From Flavobacteriales bacterium UBA4660 (GTDB lineage Bacteria > Bacteroidota > Bacteroidia > Flavobacteriales_D > Sanyastnellaceae), in NCBI GenBank assembly GCA_002405435.1, contig DHLU01000196.1, forward strand, positions 2,492-13,654: DNA of 11,163 bases, in the 5' to 3' direction. The notes beneath the pieces were generated by a model that was not told the DNA's origin, ran no database searches, and saw nothing but the letters and a program-made list of their open reading frames with translations. The translations under genes and the position numbers were made by a program. Positions 6,381-11,163 of the stretch are shown piece after piece (the stretch's first letter is position 1; each line of letters begins with the position of its first letter).

Positions 6381-8045
6381 ATGAACAATGAACCTCTGAG
6401 CAAATTTGAACACAGCGGACGCGGAAACCGCCGCGGAACCCTGTCGTCGCCGCTGGTTCCCCTGCTGGCATCGTTGGTGCTGATTGCAGGCATTTGCCTG
6501 GGCTATTTCCTTCGTGGCGGTGGTCAGGCGGGCGCGCCCGGTAGGGGCGGTAATGCGTCCAAATTGCTCAGCGTCATCAATTTCATTGAGTCAAACTACG
6601 TGGACAGCGTGGAAAAGCGGTTCCTGGTGGAAACGGCGATCGAGGCGCTGTTGTCTGACCTCGATCCACACAGCGGCTACATTGCTGCAGAAGACCTTGC
6701 GGCCTTTACCGAACCCCTCGAGGGCCAGTTTTACGGGGTGGGTATCGAATTCCTCATCCAACGGGACACTTTGTTTGTGGTACGCACCATCGCAGGTGGA
6801 CCCAGTGAACGTGCAGGCCTGCAGGCCGGTGACCGCATCATTGCCGTGGACGGCATCAACATCACCGGTCCGGCGCTCAACGCCGACACCGCGACTGCAA
6901 AGCTCAAGGGGCCGCGGGGTACTGAGGTGAAGGTGACCGTCCTGAGGAACACCATCCGAAAGGATTTTACCCTCAAAAGGGATGGTATTCCCATCGAAAG
7001 CGTTACGGCAGCCTTCAACATAGACCCTCAGACGGGATACATTAAACTCGAACGGTTTGCCAAGCCCACGTACCAGGAATTTATGGCAGCTGCTCACCGA
7101 ATGAAAGATTCCGGTGTGAAACGGCTAGTGATTGACCTGCGCAACAACGGAGGCGGATTTATGCAACCCGCCACCGAGATCCTGGAGGAGTTTCTTACCC
7201 CGGGCAAGCTGCTTGTGTACACCGAGGGTGCCCACCATCCGCGTGAAGAGGTGTTTTCCTCCAAGCAGGGATTGCTGAAAGACATGGACGTGGTGGTTAT
7301 CATTGACCAGGGCTCTGCCTCTGCCAGCGAGATTGTAGCCGGGGCGCTGCAAGACTGGGACAGGAGCATTACGGTCGGACGGCGTTCCTTTGGAAAGGGG
7401 TTGGTGCAGCATGAAATTCCCCTTCCGGACCAGTCGGCCATACGCCTGACGGTGGCGCGCTACTACACACCGACGGGCCGGTGTATTCAAAAACCCTACG
7501 GCGATACCATCGACTATTTCAGTGATGTACATGACCGGCTGGTGAAAGGTGAGTTTACCTCGCCCGACAGCACTGATTTTCCCGAAGAACTCAAAAAAAC
7601 TACGCCGGCTGGGCGTGTGGTCTATGGCGGCGGCGGAATTATGCCGGACGTCTTCGTGCCCATAGATTCACTCTTTCTCGATCCGGCTTTGGTAGCACTG
7701 AATACGGGCTCCCTCATCCGTGACTATTGTTTTAACTACTGTGACCGCAACCGCACACAACTCACGCGTCAATACAACGCAGCGTCATTTACCAGCGATT
7801 TTGTGGTGGGAGAGTCTATGCTCGCCGGGTTCCTTGAAGATGCCCGCCGGCAGGGGAAGTCATATACGCTGGCTGCTATCGCCCCTGTACGCGATGAATT
7901 GGCTGTGCGCCTCAAGGCTCAGATGGCGCGCAACCTGTTTGGCGACGAAACCATGTACAAAATTCTGCTGCAGCGCGACCGTGATGTTGACAAGGCGCTG
8001 GAAGTGCTGCGCAATTACAACCAGTTTACCTGGACATCGAATTGA
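6381..8045 (+). CDS. ctpA: Carboxy-terminal processing protease (S41A, PDZ-containing)
   Basis: S41 processing proteases cleave periplasmic or envelope proteins near their C-termini. The 554-residue protein has a short cytoplasmic N-terminus, one transmembrane or uncleaved signal segment at about residues 24-44 (VPLLASLVLIAGICLGYFL), a PDZ domain at about 105-195 (GVGIEFLIQ, GPSERAGLQAGDRIIAVDG), and the S41 core at about 215-400. The Ser-Lys dyad is Ser314 in GSASASE and Lys339 in SFGKGLVQ, with Gln343 four residues later. The 25-residue Ser-Lys spacing equals that of E. coli Tsp/Prc. Roughly the last 150 residues form a C-terminal extension that I do not recognise as a named domain. I preferred the ATG at 6381 to the in-frame GTG at 6342 because it gives a normal short polar N-terminus before the membrane segment. 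Confidence 0.94.
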   Translation: MNNEPLSKFEHSGRGNRRGTLSSPLVPLLASLVLIAGICLGYFLRGGGQAGAPGRGGNASKLLSVINFIESNYVDSVEKRFLVETAIEALLSDLDPHSGYIAAEDLAAFTEPLEGQFYGVGIEFLIQRDTLFVVRTIAGGPSERAGLQAGDRIIAVDGINITGPALNADTATAKLKGPRGTEVKVTVLRNTIRKDFTLKRDGIPIESVTAAFNIDPQTGYIKLERFAKPTYQEFMAAAHRMKDSGVKRLVIDLRNNGGGFMQPATEILEEFLTPGKLLVYTEGAHHPREEVFSSKQGLLKDMDVVVIIDQGSASASEIVAGALQDWDRSITVGRRSFGKGLVQHEIPLPDQSAIRLTVARYYTPTGRCIQKPYGDTIDYFSDVHDRLVKGEFTSPDSTDFPEELKKTTPAGRVVYGGGGIMPDVFVPIDSLFLDPALVALNTGSLIRDYCFNYCDRNRTQLTRQYNAASFTSDFVVGESMLAGFLEDARRQGKSYTLAAIAPVRDELAVRLKAQMARNLFGDETMYKILLQRDRDVDKALEVLRNYNQFTWTSN

Positions 8046-8080
8046 ATCATTGAACGCTTATATAATTACCACATAAAATT

Positions 8081-8087
8081 TATTTTG
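8081..8087 (+). promoter_or_regulatory. Possible -7-like element (TATTTTG) immediately before sodA
   Basis: TATTTTG is TAnnTTTG with one spacer base missing. It ends 2 nt before the sodA ATG at 8090, inside an AT-rich 44-bp gap that stands out from the GC-rich surroundings. An alternative TATAAT-like stretch lies at 8061-8066. The local AT-richness supports a promoter, but which element is used is unclear. Confidence 0.3.
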
Positions 8088-8089
8088 CT

Positions 8090-8695
8090 ATGGCATTCAC
8101 ACTTTCACCACTCGCCTACGCGTTTGACGCACTTGAACCGCACATTGATGCGCGTACCATGGAAATTCACCATGACAAACACCACGCGGCCTACACCAAC
8201 AACCTCAATGCCGCCATTGCAGGCACGGACCTCGAGCCGCTGGCTATTGAGGACTTGCTTGTCAGGGGTTTCGATAAGCCGGCGGTGAGAAACAACGGCG
8301 GAGGATTTTGGAACCACAACCTGTTTTGGGATATCATGGCTCCGGGAGGAGCGAACGCGCCTTTCGGTCCGCTGGCCGATGCGATTAATGCCGACTATGG
8401 GTCTTATGACAAGTTCCGCGAGGAGTTTTCAAAGGCTGCGGCTACGCGTTTTGGCTCCGGCTGGGCCTGGTTGTGTGCACACAAGGGAGGCAAGGTAGAA
8501 ATCTGCTCAACGGCCAATCAAGACAATCCCCTTATGCCGGGCATTGGCTGCGGTGGCACGCCGGTACTGGGTATCGACGTGTGGGAACACGCCTATTACC
8601 TGCACTACCAAAACCGCCGTCCCGATTACATCGCTGCGTTTTACCATGTGATCAACTGGACGGAAGTGGCGCGCCGTTACGATCTGGCGCGGTAG
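8090..8695 (+). CDS. sodA: Superoxide dismutase, Mn-type (Fe/Mn family)
   Basis: The enzyme converts superoxide to hydrogen peroxide and oxygen. It has 201 residues and no signal peptide, so it is cytosolic. Metal ligands are His27 (MEIHHDKHH), His76 (FWNHNLFW), Asp163 and His167 ([11 protein letters not shown]). The outer-sphere glutamine appears to be Gln144 in STANQDNP, the position used by Mn enzymes. The Fe-type glutamine position before the NH motif is Gly here (NNGGGFWNH). This favours Mn, although cambialistic enzymes cannot be excluded by sequence alone. The ATG at 8090 ([20 protein letters not shown]) is the standard N-terminus. It lies 44 bp after ctpA and ends 4 bp from the convergent murI stop. 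Confidence 0.96.
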   Translation: MAFTLSPLAYAFDALEPHIDARTMEIHHDKHHAAYTNNLNAAIAGTDLEPLAIEDLLVRGFDKPAVRNNGGGFWNHNLFWDIMAPGGANAPFGPLADAINADYGSYDKFREEFSKAAATRFGSGWAWLCAHKGGKVEICSTANQDNPLMPGIGCGGTPVLGIDVWEHAYYLHYQNRRPDYIAAFYHVINWTEVARRYDLAR

Positions 8696-8699
8696 TCCG

Positions 8700-9512
8700 C
8701 TATGCCTGTTCCCACAGGCTGCTTTTCCGCAGGGTGACCTTGTCGGGAAAGAAGATGGCTGTGCTTTGGGCAAATGATTCGGTAAGGTCAGAGACGTAAA
8801 ACAGGTCTTCGTGTTTTTTTTCCGGGGTCTTCAGTTTTTCCTTTTCCAGGATGCCCCGTAGTTTAGCGGCTACGACTTCTGCTGAATCGAGCACCTGTAC
8901 ATGCGGCCCGAGAAACCCGGTGATTTCTTTTTTGATCAGCGGGTAGTGGGTACATGCCAGCACCAGGGCATCAATGCCGCTGAGGCGCTTATCGGTGAGG
9001 TATTGTTCGAGCACGGCATGGCTGACATTGCTGTTGTAGAATCCCTCTTCAATCATGGAGGCCAGCAGGGGCGTGGCGAGAGCCGAAAACTTCAGGTCGG
9101 GTTTGCGCCGGGTGAATTTTTCCTGGTACACGCCGCTGGCCACGGTGGTGCGGGTAGCAATGATACCCACATGGTGGATGTTTTCATCTGCGATTACCCG
9201 CTCGACCATGGGGTCGATCACATTGATAACAGGCACTGTGCCCCGGTAGCGGTCGCGCAGCGCCTCATAAGCTGCTGCAGAGGCAGTATTGCACGCGATG
9301 ACAATGGCCTTGCAGTGCATCTCATGAAGCAAAAACTCCGTTATGCGCAGGGCATAGCCCTGTATGAGTGCACGCGACTTATCGCCGTAGGGCAGGTGGG
9401 CGGTATCTCCGAAATAGACAAATGATTCTTCGGGCAGCACGCGTCGTATGGCGCTGGCCACCGTAAGGCCCCCTATGCCTGAGTCGAAGATGCCGATGCG
9501 GTTGGTATTCAT
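8700..9512 (-). CDS. murI: Glutamate racemase
   Basis: MurI converts L-glutamate to D-glutamate in the cytosol for peptidoglycan stem peptides. The 270-residue length is normal. The two catalytic cysteines are Cys74 in IACNTASA and Cys187 in LACTHYPL. Asp10-Ser11 in FDSGIGG and His189 next to the second cysteine are also present, as is the DTAHLPYGDKS substrate loop (36-46). The start ATG at 9512 (MNTNRIGIFDSGIGGLTV) is standard. It lies downstream of the two skp genes on the same strand, an arrangement common in Bacteroidota, with a hairpin at 9536-9569 between them. A weak promoter-like TATCTCTG (minus strand, 9520-9527, one mismatch to TAnnTTTG) lies just upstream, so transcription separate from the skp genes is possible. 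Confidence 0.96.
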   Translation of the reverse strand: MNTNRIGIFDSGIGGLTVASAIRRVLPEESFVYFGDTAHLPYGDKSRALIQGYALRITEFLLHEMHCKAIVIACNTASAAAYEALRDRYRGTVPVINVIDPMVERVIADENIHHVGIIATRTTVASGVYQEKFTRRKPDLKFSALATPLLASMIEEGFYNSNVSHAVLEQYLTDKRLSGIDALVLACTHYPLIKKEITGFLGPHVQVLDSAEVVAAKLRGILEKEKLKTPEKKHEDLFYVSDLTESFAQSTAIFFPDKVTLRKSSLWEQA

Positions 9513-9535
9513 GGCTGTGCAGAGATACGAAATGC

Positions 9536-9569
9536 AAAGTCCCGGATGAAATGCTTCAGCCGGGACCTT
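9536..9569 (-). terminator. Hairpin between skp2 and murI, probable (leaky) terminator
   Basis: GTCCCGG at 9539-9545 pairs perfectly with CCGGGAC at 9560-9566. Inside, after one A/G mismatch, TGAA (9547-9550) pairs with TTCA (9555-9558) around the 4-nt loop ATGC. On the minus strand the stem is followed by a modestly T-rich tail (TTTGCATTT), not a clean U-tract. It lies 21 nt after the skp2 stop, where a terminator or processing stem for the bamA-skp transcript would be expected. Confidence 0.6.
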
Positions 9570-9589
9570 CCATTACCTGAGGGCGATTA

Positions 9590-10084
9590 TTACAGGATGC
9601 CCAGTTTGGCCTTGACCAGGGGTGTGACGTCTTCTCCACCCTTGTAAAGCAGCACACCGGTGCTGATGTCAAAGATGTAGGTAAAACTGTTTTCCTTTCC
9701 TACCGCTTCAATGGCTTCGGTCGCTTTTTTAAGCAGCGGGTCAAGCAGTGCCTGCTGGAGGTCGGCAATTTCCTTGTTGGCAGTAGCTTCGAATTCGGCC
9801 ATTTCCTGCTCCTTGTTCATGATTGCCTGCCTCTTGCTCTGCTTGATGGCTTCAGGCCACGTCGGCTCCTGTTGCTGGTACTCGCCCACCATCTTCTGGT
9901 ATTCGCCTTCCAGCGACTGCAGGTGGTCTTTGAGCTGTTTGGCCTGGGTTTCCAACTGGCCCTGTACATCTTTCATTTCAGGCATAAGCGACAGCACCTC
10001 CTGTCCGTCGCAATGGCCAAGTTTCTGGGCACCGGCCAAGAGGGTGGAACCGATGAAGATCAGGGATAATACGTAATTTCTCAT
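9590..10084 (-). CDS. skp: OmpH/Skp-family periplasmic chaperone, second copy
   Basis: Skp-type chaperones hold unfolded outer-membrane proteins in the periplasm on the way to BamA. The 164-residue protein has a signal peptide (MRNYVLSLIFIGSTLLAGA, mature start near Gln20). A long charged coiled-coil region follows at about 38-125 (EMKDVQGQLETQAKQLKDHL, KEQEMAEFEATANKEIADLQ). The compact C-terminal strand is FTYIFDISTGVLLYKGGEDVT, matching the family ending VFDxS...LLY...DxT. The N-terminal motif is changed: GHCDGQEVL where the upstream copy has GYVDTKYIL, and it carries a lone Cys24. I chose the ATG at 10084. An in-frame ATG at 10111 overlaps the upstream stop (TAATG) and would add nine residues to the signal peptide, so translational coupling remains possible. 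It lies 26 bp after the first skp. Confidence 0.88.
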   Translation of the reverse strand: MRNYVLSLIFIGSTLLAGAQKLGHCDGQEVLSLMPEMKDVQGQLETQAKQLKDHLQSLEGEYQKMVGEYQQQEPTWPEAIKQSKRQAIMNKEQEMAEFEATANKEIADLQQALLDPLLKKATEAIEAVGKENSFTYIFDISTGVLLYKGGEDVTPLVKAKLGIL

Positions 10085-10110
10085 GGGTATATGTGTAGTT
10101 AGTCGTGACA

Positions 10111-10791
10111 TTATTGTTGGTCTCTGACACCACCGCCGGGTGGGCGTTCTCCTGTGCGGGTGGGCGTTTGTCCTTTGCCCGGCGGGGTTGTCTGCTTGGA
10201 GCCACCGTCGCGGCTGCCCGGTTCCTTTTCACCCTCTTCCTTCTCTTCTTTTTCTTCTTCGTCCATGGTTTCGCCCGGGGTGAGTCCCATTTTTTTCAGG
10301 ACTTTATCGCTGATGTCGTGTTTGGGGTTGGTGTAGAGCATGTTGCTATGGCTGGCCTTGTCAAAGACAACCATCAGGCCAAGTTGTGATGAGACTTCCT
10401 TGATGGCCTCATAAATTTCGTCCTGCAGGGGCTTTACCAGTTCTTCCCGTTTCTTGAAAAGCTCGCCTTCCACACCGAATTTGGCTTTTTGCATGTCCTT
10501 GGCCTCCAGACGCTTATCCGCGATTTCCTGCTCTCTTTTGGTTCTCATCTCCTGGGTGAGCAGGATTTTTTCTGCCTGGTAGGCTTTTTCGAGTTTTTCC
10601 ACGGCCTCGTATTTGGCTTCGATTTCCTTCTGCCACTGGCTGCTGAGGTCATTCACTTCCTTTTGAGCAGCCACATAAGATTCCATGTGTGACAGGATAT
10701 ACTTGGTATCGACGTAGCCGAATTTCTGGGCCTGCGCCACCAGGGCGACCAGGGCAGCAATTCCGGTAAGGATCCAGCGCCTTTTCATCAT
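10111..10791 (-). CDS. skp: OmpH/Skp-family periplasmic chaperone, first copy, with long acidic/Pro-Gly tail
   Basis: This is a periplasmic chaperone for outer-membrane proteins. Its 226 residues exceed the usual 160-180 because of an appended tail. The signal peptide is at 1-21 (MMKRRWILTGIAALVALVAQA, mature start Gln22), then the family motif FGYVDTKYIL (24-33). A long charged coiled coil spans about 40-130 (VEKLEKAYQAEKILLTQEM, KREQEIADKRLEAKDMQKA), and the C-terminal strand LGLMVVFDKASHSNMLYTNPKHDISDKV spans 137-164. Residues about 174-190 are almost all Glu/Lys/Asp, and 191-226 are rich in Gly, Pro, Thr and Lys, so they are probably disordered. The start may be either of two consecutive ATGs (10791 or 10788). 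An A-rich stretch, without a Shine-Dalgarno, precedes it. It lies downstream of bamA and upstream of the second skp. Confidence 0.92.
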   Translation of the reverse strand: MMKRRWILTGIAALVALVAQAQKFGYVDTKYILSHMESYVAAQKEVNDLSSQWQKEIEAKYEAVEKLEKAYQAEKILLTQEMRTKREQEIADKRLEAKDMQKAKFGVEGELFKKREELVKPLQDEIYEAIKEVSSQLGLMVVFDKASHSNMLYTNPKHDISDKVLKKMGLTPGETMDEEEKEEKEEGEKEPGSRDGGSKQTTPPGKGQTPTRTGERPPGGGVRDQQ

Positions 10792-10856
10792 GAGTTGGTG
10801 TTTTCAGTTGTTTTTGGGGGGTACTGCGGGTATCGCCGTGACCTCCGAAAGGCTTG

Positions 10857-10864
10857 CGAAATTA
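10857..10864 (-). promoter_or_regulatory. Possible -7 element (TAATTTCG) for the skp pair
   Basis: The minus strand reads TAATTTCG, one mismatch from TAnnTTTG, with a TTTC about 20 nt upstream that could serve as an imperfect -33 box. It sits in the 148-bp gap between bamA and the first skp and would give a leader of about 60 nt. The gap is long for a tightly co-transcribed pair, which makes an internal promoter reasonable. No convincing terminator for bamA is visible in the gap. Confidence 0.25.
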
Positions 10865-10939
10865 ACCACAAGTAACCATAGAAATTAAGCGTTTGTCTCA
10901 TTTTTCGGGGTCTTCGATGCCGGAGCGCTGACCAGACCA

Positions 10940-11163
10940 TTACAATTCTCCCATATTCATGCCAATGGAGAAGTGAAATTGACCGCGGCTCATGGCCGGG
11001 TTCGACGCGGGGTCGTCGAGCCGCCAGCCGTAGTCAAAACCGAGCATACCAAACATGGGCAGGAAGATGCGCAGACCTGCGCCCGCCGAGCGGTAAACGT
11101 TGAAGGGATTGAATTCGCTCACGTTGGCCCATGTTTTTCCTGCTTCGAGGAATGCCAGCGTGT
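10940..11163 (-). CDS. bamA: Outer-membrane protein assembly factor BamA, C-terminal fragment (open at window edge)
   Basis: BamA is the outer-membrane beta-barrel that inserts other barrel proteins, and only its last 73 or so codons are in the window. The frame enters from the right edge (TLAFLEAGKTWANVSEFNPFN) and runs to a TAA at 10940-10942. The stretch AFLEAGKTW...FNPFNVYRSAGAGLRIFLPMFGMLGFDYGW matches the final strands of Bacteroidota BamA/Omp85 barrels, and the GLRIFLPMFG motif is characteristic. The last strand is GQFHFSIGMNMGEL, which lacks the terminal aromatic residue usual in outer-membrane barrels. The position upstream of two skp genes and murI supports the call over other Omp85 members such as TamA. 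Confidence 0.9.
   Translation of the reverse strand, partial: TLAFLEAGKTWANVSEFNPFNVYRSAGAGLRIFLPMFGMLGFDYGWRLDDPASNPAMSRGQFHFSIGMNMGEL

Noticed and set aside
10226..10272. Repetitive ctt/ttc tract as a microsatellite or regulatory repeat
   Set aside because: On the minus strand it encodes the Glu/Lys-rich block of the first Skp tail. The repetitiveness follows from GAA, GAG and AAG codons in an intact frame.
1..11163. Novel defence, mobile or biosynthetic system
   Set aside because: Apart from the truncated surface protein, every gene belongs to a well-known housekeeping family. I saw no transposase, integrase, toxin-antitoxin pair, CRISPR repeat, tRNA or attachment-site duplication.

Overview
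The window (about 11.2 kb, visually GC-rich) looks like chromosomal DNA of a Bacteroidota species. The main evidence is the gene order bamA-skp-skp-murI, the MetG with a KISTS loop and a C-terminal tRNA-binding domain, and the 5' fragment of a large surface protein with a lamin-tail domain. Matches to the Bacteroidota housekeeping promoter core TAnnTTTG just upstream of several genes, and the lack of Shine-Dalgarno sequences, agree with this. I cannot name the genus.

Layout, left to right. (1) Positions 1-1591, minus strand: the first 530 codons of a secreted multidomain surface protein, open at the window edge. Its last visible codons lie in a perfect 34-bp palindrome at positions 1-34, which may be an assembly fold-back. 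(2) A short divergent promoter region, then asd (plus strand, lysine/threonine/methionine/diaminopimelate pathway), convergent with metG (minus strand). (3) A 55-bp divergent region between metG and ldcA. Then a plus-strand run follows: ldcA (murein LD-carboxypeptidase), a dCMP deaminase gene, ctpA (S41 processing protease) and sodA (Mn-type superoxide dismutase). (4) From sodA onward everything is on the minus strand: murI (glutamate racemase, convergent with sodA with only 4 bp between), two tandem skp/ompH periplasmic chaperone genes, and the 3' end of bamA at the right edge.

Functional theme. Most genes serve the cell envelope. Asd makes the precursor of diaminopimelate, MurI makes D-glutamate for peptidoglycan, LdcA trims recycled muropeptides, Ctp is a membrane-anchored protease facing the periplasm, and Skp plus BamA carry and insert outer-membrane proteins. 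MetG, the dCMP deaminase and SodA are general housekeeping genes.

I found no sign of a new defence system, mobile element, CRISPR array, tRNA or rRNA. The points most worth a second look are the terminal palindrome, the very short predicted mRNA leaders, the unusual C-terminal tail of the first Skp, the divergence of the second Skp, and the non-aromatic C-terminus of BamA.
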